Numbered from the stretch's first letter, positions 52,257 to 61,614 are shown. The stretch is 64,000 bases of DNA from UBA8514 sp034933685 (GCA_034933685.1 JAYFNB010000045.1:10212-74211); one strand, 5' to 3'. The notes: generated from the letters alone by a model not told the origin. Program-made: numbers and translations.

Positions 52257-55200
52257 ATGAGTGAAGTTAAAATAAAAAAGTTTAAAAAAGTCCTCGTTGC
52301 CAACAGAGGAGAAATTGCAATACGTGTTTACAGGGCGTTAAACGAGCTTGGAATACAGACTGTTGGTATTTTTTCCAAGGAGGATAAATATTCTCTGTTC
52401 AGAACAAAAACAGATGAAAGCTATGAGCTTGATTCCAATAAAGGCCCTATTGATGCCTATTTGGATATTCAAGAAATTATAAGAATTGCAAAGGCAAAGG
52501 GTGTTGATGCAATTCATCCAGGATATGGCTTCCTTTCCGAAAATCCAGATTTTGTTGAAGCTTGTGAAAAGGCGGGCATTGCATTTATTGGACCGTCAAA
52601 AGAAACTATGAATGCCATGGGTGACAAAATTTCGTCCAAAAGAATAGCTATAGAGTGCAATGTTCCGATTATACCTGGTATTGACCATGCAATTAAAAGC
52701 CAAAAAGAGGTTATGGAAATTGCCCGTAATGTTGGCTATCCTGTTATGCTTAAAGCGTCTAACGGCGGTGGCGGACGTGGAATGCGTATTGTTAACTGCG
52801 AAGAAGATATGCCAAGGGAATTTTCCGAGGCTGTTAACGAAGCAAAAAAGGCATTCGGTGATGACAAGATTTTTATTGAGAAATATCTTCGTGACCCTAA
52901 ACATATAGAAGTGCAGATAATTGGTGACAAATACGGCAATATTGTTCACCTTTTTGATAGAGATTGTTCAGTACAGCGTAGACATCAGAAGGTTGTTGAA
53001 TATGCACCTGCCTTCACAATAAGAGAAGAAGTTAGGCAAAATATTTTTGCAGATGCTGTTAAACTTGCAAAGCACGTTGGTTATAAGAATGCTGGAACAT
53101 TAGAGTTTCTTGTGGATGCCGACCAGAATTATTATTTTATTGAGATGAACCCACGTATTCAGGTGGAGCATACAGTAACCGAAATGATTACAGGCATTGA
53201 TATTGTGCAGACACAGATTATGATTGAAGAGGGATATCCTCTTAACAGTGAAGAAATAAACATTAAAAGTCAGGAAGATATTCATTGTTCAGGATACTCA
53301 ATACAGCTGCGTGTAACAACAGAAGACCCTGCAAACAACTTCCTTCCAGATACAGGCAAGATTGTTGTATACCGTTCTGGGGCAGGAAATGGTATACGTT
53401 TAGATGGCGGTACTGCTTACACTGGTGCTGAAATCACACCATATTACGACAGTCTTTTGGTTAAGATTGTTGCTACCGACAGAGCCTTTGGTTCAGCAGT
53501 AAGAAAAGCAGTGCGTGCCCTTAAGGAAACAAGAGTAAGAGGTGTAAAAACCAATATTCCGTTCCTTATAAATGTATTGCAGAACGAAACCTTCATTAGT
53601 GGTAAATGCACAACAACGTTTATTGGAAATACACCTGAACTTTTTGAAATTTCTTTGGGAAAAGACAGAGCAACAAGAATTGCAGAGTTTATTGGCAACA
53701 AAATTGTTAATGAAGCCAATGGTGTGAAACCAACTGTCACCTGTGTTGATGAACCAATAGTTACAGATGAGCCTGTTTATGGTGCAAAGGATGAGTTTTT
53801 AAAGCTTGGCGCAAAGGAATATACACAAAAAATATTAAATGATAAAAAGCTTTATATTACAGATACATCTATGCGTGACGCACACCAATCTCTTATGGCA
53901 ACACGTATGCGTAGCATTGACCTTTTAAAGGCTGCACCTGCAACCAATCAAATTATGCGAAATGCCTTCTCTGTTGAGGCATGGGGAGGAGCAACATTTG
54001 ACGTTGCATACCGTTTCCTTAAAGAGTCTCCATGGATTAGGCTGGAGCAGCTTAGAAAGCAGATGCCAAACACACTTATTCAAATGCTTTTAAGGGCATC
54101 CAATGCAGTTGGATACAGTAACTATCCGGATAACGTAGTTGCAAACTTTATTCGTGTTGCGGCAGAGCGTGGTGTTGATGTTTTCAGAATTTTTGACAGC
54201 CTTAACTGGGTTGAAAACATGAAAATGCCTATTGAAGAGGCACTTAAAACAGGCAAAATTGTTGAGGGTGCAATTTGCTACACAGGCAACATTTTAGACC
54301 CTAATGAAACAAAGTATACTGTGGATTACTATGTAAATAAGGCAAAAGAGCTTGAAGACCTTGGATGTCATATATTTGCAATTAAGGATATGGCAGGGCT
54401 GCTTAAGCCATATGCAGCAAAAGAACTTTTTACAGCACTTAAGGCAGAACTTAACATTCCAATTCACCTTCACACACATGATTCAACAGGCAATGGCGTA
54501 AGTACCATTCTTATGGCAGCAGAAGCTGGTGTGGATATTGTTGACACAGCAGTTGAAGCTATGAGCAGTCTTACAAGTCAGCCATCCATGAATTCTGTTG
54601 TTGAAGCGCTTAGAGGAACAGACCGCGACACAGGCCTTGACCCAGAGGAGCTTACACGCCTTAGCCACTACTATGGTCAGGTTAGGCAGGTATATTCAGC
54701 TTTCGAAAGCCCTATGAAAACACCTAATACTGAAATTTATAAGTATGAAATACCAGGTGGACAGTATTCTAATCTTCTTGCGCAGGTTAGAGAAATGGGT
54801 GCAGGCGAAAACTTTGAGGAAATTAAGGAGCTCTATAAGCAGGCAAACGACCTTTTAGGCAATATTATTAAAGTTACACCTACAGCAAAAATAGTTGGCG
54901 ACCTTGCAATATTTATGTTCAAAAATGGTCTTAATAATGAAAATATATTTACAGAAGGTGCAGAGTTATCTTATCCGGATTCAGTTGTGGATTACTTTAT
55001 GGGCAATGTAGGTCAGCCAGATGGTGGTTTCCCAGAAAAGCTGCAAAAAATTGTTCTTAAAGGACAAATTCCGCTTATTGAAAGAGCAGGAAAAATTTTG
55101 CCACCTGCAAATTTTGAGGAAATTAGAAAGCATATTTGTGAATTTAACGATATTGATGCAACCAAGGTTAATGAGCGTAACATATTGAGTTATGCCTTGT

Positions 55201-55706
55201 ACCCTAAGGTGTATGATGATTATTGCCAGCACCTTGAATATTACAATGATGTATCTAAGCTTGAGAGCCACGTTTTCTTCTATGGACTTAAAAAAGGAGA
55301 GGAAACATACCTTAAGATTGGTGAAGGAAAGGAAATTATTATTCGCTATGTAGATTCTTCCGAGCCAAATGAAGAAGGAATGAGAACCCTTACCTTTGAA
55401 ATTAATGGTGTAATGCGTGAAATTAAGGTTCAGGATAAACAACTTGAGGTTAACACCGACAAAAATCTTAAGGCTGAAAAAGGCAATCCATGCCAAATTG
55501 GTTCACCTATACCAGGAACTGTTGGTAAGATTCTTGTTAATGAAGGCGACAGAGTTGAAAAGAACAGCATTCTTATGACAGTTGAGGCTATGAAGATGGA
55601 AACATCTATTGTATCTAAGGTAAGTGGTATCGTTGACAAGATTTATATTAAAGAAGGCGAAAGAGTTATGCAGGAAGAACTGCTTATAACATTTGTAGCT
55701 GAGTAA
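52257..55706 (+). CDS. pyc: Pyruvate carboxylase
   Basis: 1149 residues from ATG 52257 (RBS GGAGGA at 52245-52250; ATG 52254 is three bases earlier and less well spaced). The biotin carboxylase domain (VLVANRGEIAIRVYRALNEL; KASNGGGGRGMRIV; EMNPRIQVEHTVTE) precedes the carboxyltransferase domain (DTSMRDAHQSLMATRMR; FDVAYRFLKESPW), a tetramerisation region, and a biotinyl carrier domain with VEAMKMETSI (Lys1113 biotinylated). It makes oxaloacetate from pyruvate and bicarbonate with ATP. All three domains are in one chain. Transcribed alone with a complex terminator. Confidence 0.97.
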   Translation: MSEVKIKKFKKVLVANRGEIAIRVYRALNELGIQTVGIFSKEDKYSLFRTKTDESYELDSNKGPIDAYLDIQEIIRIAKAKGVDAIHPGYGFLSENPDFVEACEKAGIAFIGPSKETMNAMGDKISSKRIAIECNVPIIPGIDHAIKSQKEVMEIARNVGYPVMLKASNGGGGRGMRIVNCEEDMPREFSEAVNEAKKAFGDDKIFIEKYLRDPKHIEVQIIGDKYGNIVHLFDRDCSVQRRHQKVVEYAPAFTIREEVRQNIFADAVKLAKHVGYKNAGTLEFLVDADQNYYFIEMNPRIQVEHTVTEMITGIDIVQTQIMIEEGYPLNSEEINIKSQEDIHCSGYSIQLRVTTEDPANNFLPDTGKIVVYRSGAGNGIRLDGGTAYTGAEITPYYDSLLVKIVATDRAFGSAVRKAVRALKETRVRGVKTNIPFLINVLQNETFISGKCTTTFIGNTPELFEISLGKDRATRIAEFIGNKIVNEANGVKPTVTCVDEPIVTDEPVYGAKDEFLKLGAKEYTQKILNDKKLYITDTSMRDAHQSLMATRMRSIDLLKAAPATNQIMRNAFSVEAWGGATFDVAYRFLKESPWIRLEQLRKQMPNTLIQMLLRASNAVGYSNYPDNVVANFIRVAAERGVDVFRIFDSLNWVENMKMPIEEALKTGKIVEGAICYTGNILDPNETKYTVDYYVNKAKELEDLGCHIFAIKDMAGLLKPYAAKELFTALKAELNIPIHLHTHDSTGNGVSTILMAAEAGVDIVDTAVEAMSSLTSQPSMNSVVEALRGTDRDTGLDPEELTRLSHYYGQVRQVYSAFESPMKTPNTEIYKYEIPGGQYSNLLAQVREMGAGENFEEIKELYKQANDLLGNIIKVTPTAKIVGDLAIFMFKNGLNNENIFTEGAELSYPDSVVDYFMGNVGQPDGGFPEKLQKIVLKGQIPLIERAGKILPPANFEEIRKHICEFNDIDATKVNERNILSYALYPKVYDDYCQHLEYYNDVSKLESHVFFYGLKKGEETYLKIGEGKEIIIRYVDSSEPNEEGMRTLTFEINGVMREIKVQDKQLEVNTDKNLKAEKGNPCQIGSPIPGTVGKILVNEGDRVEKNSILMTVEAMKMETSIVSKVSGIVDKIYIKEGERVMQEELLITFVAE

Positions 55707-55711
55707 ATTAA

Positions 55712-55797
55712 AAAGACCTTGGGCTTTGTCCCAAATTCTGTAGGCTTTTAAAGGCTTTTGGAGTTTGGAGGCGAAGAACCAAGGTTTTTTTGTTTTA
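55712..55797 (+). terminator. Branched terminator after pyc
   Basis: ACCTTGG near 55719 pairs with CCAAGGT at 55782-55788, followed by a run of T residues. Inside is a TTGGGCTTTGTCCCAA hairpin related to the modules at 15755 and 33611. A long enclosed arm makes it more complex than a simple terminator. Confidence 0.65.
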
Positions 55798-55814
55798 TGG
55801 GAAGATACAAGGTT

Positions 55815-55843
55815 TTGATTTTTTTTAAAAATTGTGTTATACT
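55815..55843 (+). promoter_or_regulatory. Promoter of the SLH/CAP gene
   Basis: TTGATT at 55815 and TATACT at 55838 with a 17-bp spacer, 41 bp before the ATG at 55885. Confidence 0.65.
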
Positions 55844-55884
55844 TATGTAACAAAGTTAACAATTTGTTAATAAGGAGTGAAAGA

Positions 55885-57312
55885 ATGAGTAAATTATATA
55901 AAGCAATATTTGTTGTGGCTTTATGCATTGCAATGGTAACTAGCGCTTTAGGTGCAGATATAAAGAGCAGTCCATGGGCAATTGAGGCTGTAAAAAGTGC
56001 GGCAGAGAATGGTTTTGTGCCAACAAGCCTTCTTTCAAAGGCAAACGAGGCAATAACAAGAAAGGAAATGTGCAGCCTGATAATGCAGTTTTACAGAGTG
56101 TATACAGGAACTGACTATAAATCTAAGGCTAAAAGTCAATTTATCGATGAACAAAGCACTGATGTCGTAACGGCAGTAGAGCTTGGGCTGTTTTCAGGTA
56201 TGTCTGACAGCGAGTTTGAGCCAAACGAAAAAGTTACAAGAGAGCAAATGGCTGCGGTTATGGCAAGACTTTTTAATAAAGTCAACATAAAGCTAACACC
56301 TAATTCACCTTCAGATGAGGTTTTCAAAGATAATTCAAAAATTTCAGACTGGGCGAAGCCTTCTGTCGCACTGTTGAAAAAAAACAGCATTATAAATGGT
56401 GACAGCAATGGATATTTTAATCCAAAAGCAATCACTACAACAGAACAAGTAATAGCTGTACTAATGCAAACGCAGGATACATTTTCCCAAAGCACAACAG
56501 GTGCACAGGCGGTTAGGGTTGATAATGTAACCATAAACCTAGGAGAAAATCTGATAACAGTTTTAAGCAAGCTTGGCGAGCCTACAAGAATAGACAAAAA
56601 TGAATTTGGAACACAGAGGTATGTGTTTGCAAACAACTATAAAAACTTTGTTATGGTTGGAATAAGAGACAGCAAAGTTGTAGAAATTTATACTAACGCG
56701 GCAGGCCTTGGTTATGGCACAATTACATCAAAAACTACCTATGGTACAATGAAGTTTGACAAATATAAAACCTACTCATCAGAAAAGGCTGTTTACCAAA
56801 CTGATAAATATATATTCACAGTATTTTTTGACAGTTTGGATAGTCAAAGGGTTGATGCAGTGTATCTTAGAAGCAGTGACCTAACACAGGTGAACAACTT
56901 TTATGGTGTTGACTACGAAGCGTATGTTGAAGGTGAACTTTTTGATATAATAAATTCCTCACGTGTTAAAAATGGACTAGAGGCATATAGCCGCAGCAGC
57001 TATTCTGATGTGGTTGCAAAAGCACACTCAACAGAGATGCAAAGTGTTTTAAGAAGCGATTATAACAGCATTAAGGGTCTAACGCCTTTTCAGCGCATGG
57101 ATAAGGCAGGAATTAAATATAGCCTTGCGGCAGAAAATATATTTACAGAGAACAGTGGAGATGCCATAGAAATTTATGGCTGGTGGATGAGCAATGTGTC
57201 AACAAGAAGCAATCTTTTAAGTGATAATTTTACACATATTGGAATTGGATGTGTTGGTTCAAGTTACAAGAAAATATTTTTTACAACGGCAGATATGTTT
57301 GCAGCAGAATAA
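55885..57312 (+). CDS. Secreted S-layer-homology protein with CAP domain
   Basis: 475 residues from ATG 55885 (TAAGGAG upstream). A signal peptide (LYKAIFVVALCIAMVTSALG, cleavage after Gly23) is followed by three SLH repeats to about residue 190; ITRKEMCSLIMQFYRVY, VTREQMAAVMARLF and TTTEQVIAVLMQ are their conserved ends. A CAP-associated N-terminal domain (about 205-345) and a C-terminal CAP/SCP domain (LFDIINSSRVKNGLEAYSRS; FTHIGIGCV) follow. SLH repeats anchor proteins to cell-wall polysaccharide; CAP domains may bind lipids or act on proteins. This implies an S-layer-type envelope. It is monocistronic. Confidence 0.88.
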   Translation: MSKLYKAIFVVALCIAMVTSALGADIKSSPWAIEAVKSAAENGFVPTSLLSKANEAITRKEMCSLIMQFYRVYTGTDYKSKAKSQFIDEQSTDVVTAVELGLFSGMSDSEFEPNEKVTREQMAAVMARLFNKVNIKLTPNSPSDEVFKDNSKISDWAKPSVALLKKNSIINGDSNGYFNPKAITTTEQVIAVLMQTQDTFSQSTTGAQAVRVDNVTINLGENLITVLSKLGEPTRIDKNEFGTQRYVFANNYKNFVMVGIRDSKVVEIYTNAAGLGYGTITSKTTYGTMKFDKYKTYSSEKAVYQTDKYIFTVFFDSLDSQRVDAVYLRSSDLTQVNNFYGVDYEAYVEGELFDIINSSRVKNGLEAYSRSSYSDVVAKAHSTEMQSVLRSDYNSIKGLTPFQRMDKAGIKYSLAAENIFTENSGDAIEIYGWWMSNVSTRSNLLSDNFTHIGIGCVGSSYKKIFFTTADMFAAE

Positions 57313-57317
57313 TAAAC

Positions 57318-57341
57318 AGCCCCGTTTTTAGCGGGGCTTAC
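57318..57341. terminator. GC-rich hairpin after the SLH/CAP gene
   Basis: AGCCCCG and CGGGGCT form a strong stem around TTTTTAG. On the plus strand the T run is short, but on the minus strand the hairpin is followed by GTTTATTATT, so it may serve either direction. Confidence 0.7.
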
Positions 57342-57385
57342 CATTCTAGAATGTTTATAAATTCAGGATATTACTATATAAATTC

Positions 57386-57415
57386 CTCCACCCATTAAGG
57401 GTGGAGAGTTTATTT
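57386..57415. terminator. Second hairpin between convergent genes
   Basis: CTCCACCC and GGGTGGAG form a perfect 8-bp stem around ATTAA, then AGTTTATTTT. It sits between the SLH/CAP stop and the stop of the convergent Cys-rich gene. Confidence 0.75.
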
Positions 57416-57440
57416 TAACCTACAATAGCGTTTTTGTAAA

Positions 57441-58322
57441 TTATCTTCCGTTACAGCAGTTGTCACTTGGCAGTGGCATTGGTGAACCTTTTTCTTTTGA
57501 AGGTGTATAGAAGGACTTAGGGGCAAAAAGTCTTGACGGAAAGTCCAAACTTTCGAAGAATGCGCAAGGGTCTAAGGTTTCAGGGGAAACAGCGGAACAT
57601 TCATCAGGCATACATTCACCATGATTTTCAATACACATGTTGGAAAGTCTGAAAAGTTTAACTACAGCAAAGAGACCTATTGTAACATTTACACTTATAG
57701 GTGCAAGCAATCCAGTACCTAGCGGTGTACATTCACAGTTGTTTACTGTAGGTGGTGGGCAACAATAGTTGGTAGGTGGACATGGGTAGCTTAAGCAAGC
57801 TGCAAGTGCTACGGCATTTCCTTCTACGCCAACGAATGGGCCGTTATGAATCTTATCTGGGCACAGTTCGTTATACATAGTTACGCACATATCCTCTCCG
57901 CCATAAAGTGACAATGTGGTTGTATAGGTGTTGTATGCTGGAGTAGAGAATATTTCATTGCTTTCTGAATCAAAGAACCTAAGAACATAAGTGAAAGTGA
58001 ATTTTACTACTACATCCCAAAATCCGTTGCGGAAAGCACTTTGTGTTTTACTTATAATTGTTATATTGGTTAAGCAAAGGTCTACAATGGTAACGCTTAC
58101 AGCGTTTGGTGGTGGCACAATTATTTCGCCTTTTGGTGCTGGTTTGCAGCAGCAATTATTTCCGCTGCCACCAATGGTGCATGCAGCTCTTGCAGGACCG
58201 ATAATTCCCGAAGTTAAGCAAATCTGAAGACGGCATTGGTCAAAAATTTTCTGTGCGATAATACAATCTGACTGTGGTATTGGGTTGCAGCAAGGTTTTC
58301 TGCAAATTTCAAAATCGTCCAT
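57441..58322 (-). CDS. Cysteine-rich protein, putative spore coat/exosporium component
   Basis: 293 residues with about 25 cysteines, many paired (CC, CCC, CPPTNYCCPPP). No signal peptide or membrane segment. Two regions, about 75-140 and 205-235, form beta-strand pairs (VSVTIVDLCLTNITIISKTQ; ISVNVTIGLFAVVKLFRLS) similar to each other and to the DUF3794/SPOCS type of spore-coat repeat, which is tentative. Cys-rich proteins of this size are typical of clostridial spore surface layers. AGGAGG precedes the ATG. A sigma-K-like promoter upstream supports late sporulation expression. I cannot name it. Confidence 0.65.
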   Translation of the reverse strand: MDDFEICRKPCCNPIPQSDCIIAQKIFDQCRLQICLTSGIIGPARAACTIGGSGNNCCCKPAPKGEIIVPPPNAVSVTIVDLCLTNITIISKTQSAFRNGFWDVVVKFTFTYVLRFFDSESNEIFSTPAYNTYTTTLSLYGGEDMCVTMYNELCPDKIHNGPFVGVEGNAVALAACLSYPCPPTNYCCPPPTVNNCECTPLGTGLLAPISVNVTIGLFAVVKLFRLSNMCIENHGECMPDECSAVSPETLDPCAFFESLDFPSRLFAPKSFYTPSKEKGSPMPLPSDNCCNGR

Positions 58323-58369
58323 AGTTTTCCTCCTTTTAAGATTGCCTGAATTTATAATCCATTCTGATA

Positions 58370-58397
58370 TATATTATGTTTAAAGAATAATAAGGTG
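58370..58397 (-). promoter_or_regulatory. Sigma-K/sigma-E-like sporulation promoter
   Basis: Read on the minus strand: CACC (58394-58397), 15 bp, then CATAATATA (58370-58378). This fits the sigma-K -10 pattern CATANNNTA and its short AC-type -35 element, one base shorter than the usual spacer. The predicted start is ~40 bases before the Cys-rich gene. Confidence 0.4.
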
Positions 58398-58463
58398 CTT
58401 TCGGCAATAAAAAAATTTGGACAAAAAAACAAACCATCAAGGGGCGTCCTCAAGGGTTGATGT

Positions 58464-58910
58464 TTAGGTGGATTTATTTGTGTTCTTCATTTGTGAAAAG
58501 ATTTTTGGCTGAGAGAGAATTGTTAGCATTGCAAGGACAATTACACCTGCAATTTTAAAGGCATCAATACCTTGTTGGGCGGCACCATGAATGTCATTTA
58601 TCATAAATGAGTAAAGGGCATAATAAATTCCGGCACCCGGAACAATAGGGAATATTGCTGGAAGAACATACATCATAACAGGCATTTTATGCCTTGTGGA
58701 AAAATTAAGAGACAAAATGCAAATAATTGCCGTACCTAAAAAAGCACCCCACATAGGCATTTTACACTGGTTTGTAAGATAGAAACATAGCATATAACCC
58801 AAACCGCCTGCAAGGCCGCAAAAAGGCAATTCCTTTTTAGGTGTATTATATATTATGGCAAAAAACAAGCAAGCAAAAAATGAACAAAAACCTTCGATAA
58901 TTACTGTCAT
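58464..58910 (-). CDS. ThrE-type threonine/serine exporter, small C-terminal subunit
   Basis: 148 residues from ATG 58910 with GGAGGAGG just upstream; the frame continues further without an RBS. Four to five membrane helices. CGLAGGLGYMLCFYLTNQCKMPMWGAFLGTAIICILS and LPAIFPIVPGAGIYYALYSF are typical of the ThrE_2 (DUF3815) half. In Corynebacterium ThrE the two halves are one protein. It overlaps the preceding large half by four bases, so the pair is co-translated and probably forms one transporter. Confidence 0.82.
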   Translation of the reverse strand: MTVIIEGFCSFFACLFFAIIYNTPKKELPFCGLAGGLGYMLCFYLTNQCKMPMWGAFLGTAIICILSLNFSTRHKMPVMMYVLPAIFPIVPGAGIYYALYSFMINDIHGAAQQGIDAFKIAGVIVLAMLTILSQPKIFSQMKNTNKST

Positions 58911-59680
58911 ATCACCGAACCTCCTCCGATGCAACTCCACACATACAGTGCAAAGGCTATACCACCTGCAATTGCAAAGCCAGAAAGCACTGCCTCAATA
59001 GCACGAATACTGCCTGAAATATGTTCTCCGTTTAATATATCATTTACAGCATGAACAAAGGGTACACCTGGCGCAAAAGATATAAGCGACCCTACAACTA
59101 TTTTATCTAAATTAGAACCTATTCCATAGCGCATTAAAAGTACCGAAACAAACCCAACAATAAAACCAGCGCATAGGGTAACTAAAAAGGAAAGTATCTT
59201 TATTGAAGTTAAAATTTGAATAAAAACACCTACACAAAAGCCTACAGCTATGGAGGTGATGGCATCCAATATTGTTCCGCCAAACATAAAGGTGCGAAAA
59301 GCACCAGCACCTGCAAAGGCTATGGAAGTAACTAAGAATGAATATGTATTTTTTGTTGTCATATTTACAATTTCTTTTATTGCTGTGTCGGCATCAATGT
59401 TGTTATTTACAAAGTCTGTAACTATTTCTTCAATGTAGGCGATACGCTGGGTGTGCATAGATTTTTTGTAAACATGTTTAACCATAGTAAGCAGACCTGT
59501 TTCCTGGCTGTCAATTGTTACAATTACTCCGGATGTGGTTATGAAAACTTCGCTTTTGGTAAAATTACAGGCACTTAATGTACGTTTAATTTCAGATTCT
59601 ATTCGATGTGTTCCACAGCCGTTTACAAGCAGTTTTTCCCCAACAGTAACTGCTAGTTCCAGTACAGTTTTTAGATACAT
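58907..59680 (-). CDS. ThrE-type threonine/serine exporter, large N-terminal subunit
   Basis: 257 residues. A soluble N-terminal part of ~110 residues (AVTVGEKLLVNGCGTHRIESEI; TTSGVIVTIDSQETG) resembles the hydrolase-like region of YjjP/ThrE_1, followed by five membrane helices (NTYSFLVTSIAFAGAGAFRTFMFGG; FAPGVPFVHAVNDILNGEH). Members export threonine, serine or, in the YjjP-YjjB pair, succinate; which applies is open. AAGGAGAGGT precedes the ATG. It is the first gene of the two-gene operon. Confidence 0.84.
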   Translation of the reverse strand: MYLKTVLELAVTVGEKLLVNGCGTHRIESEIKRTLSACNFTKSEVFITTSGVIVTIDSQETGLLTMVKHVYKKSMHTQRIAYIEEIVTDFVNNNIDADTAIKEIVNMTTKNTYSFLVTSIAFAGAGAFRTFMFGGTILDAITSIAVGFCVGVFIQILTSIKILSFLVTLCAGFIVGFVSVLLMRYGIGSNLDKIVVGSLISFAPGVPFVHAVNDILNGEHISGSIRAIEAVLSGFAIAGGIAFALYVWSCIGGGSVI

Positions 59681-59790
59681 AATACCTCTCCTTAATTTTT
59701 TGCTTCAAAACATACGCATTTAATTTTACTCCTATACGTAGAAAAAGCAAGAAAAATTGTTCTTTTAGATGTACAAAAAATAAATTTAAG

Positions 59791-59819
59791 TTGTTTGTGG
59801 CTTATTCATGGGCTATACT
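59791..59819 (+). promoter_or_regulatory. Promoter of the YigZ-family gene
   Basis: TTGTTT at 59791 and TATACT at 59814 with a 17-bp spacer, only 18 bp before the ATG, so the leader is very short. Confidence 0.55.
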
Positions 59820-59837
59820 GTAAAATAGGTGATTTAT

Positions 59838-60491
59838 ATGATTGGAAAATTCAAGACAATTTTAAATGAAGGCACAGCCGAAATAGTAGAAAAAAAATCC
59901 CGATTTATTGCTAGCGTGCGTCCTGTTAAAACAGAGAAAGAGGCACGTACATTTATTGAGGAAATAAAGAAAAAATATTGGGATGCAAGGCATAATGTTT
60001 TTGCATACCAAATAGGAGAGCAGAATGAAATTCAGCGTTTCAGCGATGATGGTGAGCCGCAGGGTACGGCTGGAATGCCTGTGCTTACAGTGCTAAGCGG
60101 TGAAGATATTAAAAATTGCTGCATTGTTGTAACAAGGTATTTCGGTGGAACTTTACTTGGGACAGGCGGACTTGTTCGTGCCTACGGTAAAAGTGCAAAA
60201 GAATGTCTGCTTAATGCGGGAATTGCAGAAATAACTACATTTAGGAAGTATTCCATTTCTACGGAATATGCTATGCAGGGCAAAATTCAGTATGAAATTA
60301 TGCAAGGGGAATATATAATAAAAGATACAGTTTTTACGGACAAGGTGGAATTTATAGTGCTTGTGGAAGAAGAAAAAGTTGAAAAATTCGAAAGCAACAT
60401 AACAGATATTTCCGCAGGTAAGGCTAAAATTACTGCACTTGAAACTGTACGTGGTGCATGGGTAAAGGAAGAGTTTGTAGTTTGCCAATAG
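59838..60491 (+). CDS. YigZ/IMPACT-family protein
   Basis: 217 residues from ATG 59838; an in-frame GTG at 59829 lies inside the RBS AGGTGA. The UPF0029 N-terminal domain has KSRFIASVRPVKTEKEA, RFSDDGEPQGTAGMPVL and VVTRYFGGTLLGTGGLVRAYG. A C-terminal EF-G domain V-like part (about 140-215) follows. The family is related to eukaryotic IMPACT, which regulates translation; the bacterial role is uncertain. It has its own promoter and stands alone. Confidence 0.88.
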   Translation: MIGKFKTILNEGTAEIVEKKSRFIASVRPVKTEKEARTFIEEIKKKYWDARHNVFAYQIGEQNEIQRFSDDGEPQGTAGMPVLTVLSGEDIKNCCIVVTRYFGGTLLGTGGLVRAYGKSAKECLLNAGIAEITTFRKYSISTEYAMQGKIQYEIMQGEYIIKDTVFTDKVEFIVLVEEEKVEKFESNITDISAGKAKITALETVRGAWVKEEFVVCQ

Positions 60492-60527
60492 CTATTCAAT
60501 ACGGATTTGTTATGCGCCTTAAAAAAC

Positions 60528-60556
60528 TTGTATTCAGTACAAAAAAATGATAAAAT
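60528..60556 (+). promoter_or_regulatory. Promoter of the YebC-family gene
   Basis: TTGTAT at 60528 and TAAAAT at 60551 with a 17-bp spacer, about 80 bp upstream of the ATG. Confidence 0.6.
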
Positions 60557-60636
60557 ATCATGAAAAAGTAAATTTGTTAAAACAATTTTCGAAGCATTAT
60601 TAAAGAATAACATAAAATTAAGGAGGTAAATTTAAT

Positions 60637-61365
60637 ATGTCCGGACATTCCAAGTTTGCGAATATTAAACACAAAAAAGAAAGAAACGATGCGGCAAAGG
60701 GTAAAATATTTACTATGCTTGGCAGAGAAATTGCAGTTGCGGTTAAGGCAGGTGGAGCAGACCCTGCCAATAATGGCAAGCTGAGAGATATTATTGCAAA
60801 AGCAAAAAGCAACAATATGCCTAACGATACTATTGACAGAAGTATTAAAAAAGCGGCAGGAGCAGATGATGGCGTTAACTATGAAGTGGTTGTTTACGAA
60901 GGATATGGCCCTAACGGAGTTGCTGTTATTGTTGAGGCACTTACAGATAACCGTAACCGTGCGGCGGCAAATGTTCGTAATGCATTTACTAAGGGCGGTG
61001 GAAACATGGGCACAAGCGGTTGTGTGTCTTTTATGTTTGACGAAAAGGGTCTTATTGTAATTGATAAAGAAGAAGTTGAAATTGACGATGATGAAATTAT
61101 GATGATTGCCCTTGATGCAGGAGCCGAGGATTTTGGTGTTGAAGAGGACAGCTATGAAATTACAACCTTGCCGGACGACTTTAGCGCAGTGCGTGAGGCA
61201 CTTGAAAAAGCAGGAATACCTATGGCAAGTGCGGATGTAACAATGATTCCACAAACATATACAGAGTTAAAAAGCGATGAAGATATTAAAAAGATGAATA
61301 AACTTCTTGACTTGCTTGATGAAGATGATGATGTGCAAAATGTGTACCATAACTGGGACGAATAA
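60637..61365 (+). CDS. YebC/TACO1-family translation factor
   Basis: 242 residues, the usual length. It opens SGHSKFANIKHKKERNDAAKG and contains NGKLRDIIAKAKSNNMPNDT, EGYGPNGVAVIVEALTDN and GCVSFMFDEKG. Once regarded as a transcription regulator, the family is now linked to ribosomes and helps translate proline-rich stretches. AAGGAGGT precedes the ATG. It is the last host gene before the mobile element and has a strong terminator. Confidence 0.93.
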   Translation: MSGHSKFANIKHKKERNDAAKGKIFTMLGREIAVAVKAGGADPANNGKLRDIIAKAKSNNMPNDTIDRSIKKAAGADDGVNYEVVVYEGYGPNGVAVIVEALTDNRNRAAANVRNAFTKGGGNMGTSGCVSFMFDEKGLIVIDKEEVEIDDDEIMMIALDAGAEDFGVEEDSYEITTLPDDFSAVREALEKAGIPMASADVTMIPQTYTELKSDEDIKKMNKLLDLLDEDDDVQNVYHNWDE

Positions 61366-61372
61366 ATAATAA

Positions 61373-61418
61373 AAGACCTACAAACCTTGATTTTACTGGG
61401 TTTGTAGGTCTTATTTTT
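61373..61418 (+). terminator. Intrinsic terminator after the YebC-family gene
   Basis: AAGACCTACAAACC and GGTTTGTAGGTCTT form a perfect 14-bp stem, then ATTTTTT. Confidence 0.93.
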
Positions 61419-61443
61419 TATCAATCGTACTAAAAACGTACTA

Positions 61444-61605
61444 TTATTTTAAAGTTTCTAATTTTTCGCAAACTTGGGATTGTTTATTTGGGTAAAGGTG
61501 AGAGTAAGTTTCAAGTGTAGTTTTAATATTTTCATGCCCCAGTCTTTCAGCAATAATTAGTGGTTGAAAGCCTTGCTCGATTAACAATGATGCGTGAGAA
61601 TGCCC
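61444..61605 (-). pseudogene. Tyrosine recombinase (integrase), C-terminal remnant cut by a mobile element
   Basis: The minus strand encodes 53 residues and a stop: GHSHASLLIEQGFQPLIIAE, then RLGHENIKTTLETYSHLYPN. This is the end of a Tn916/phage-type tyrosine recombinase: the H-x-H of box II, the LGH motif and the catalytic Tyr34 of the fragment (TYSH). Directly upstream of the first Gly the frame meets TAA, and the sequence composition changes. The N-terminal ~300 residues, including the first catalytic Arg, are missing here. The remnant was probably a resident integrase disrupted by the element that begins at about 61606. Confidence 0.8.
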
Positions 61606-61614
61606 TTATAGTAT

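Noticed and set aside
60577..61254. 225-codon open frame opposite the YebC-family gene
   Set aside because: Antisense shadow of a strongly conserved gene, overlapping its promoter and RBS.
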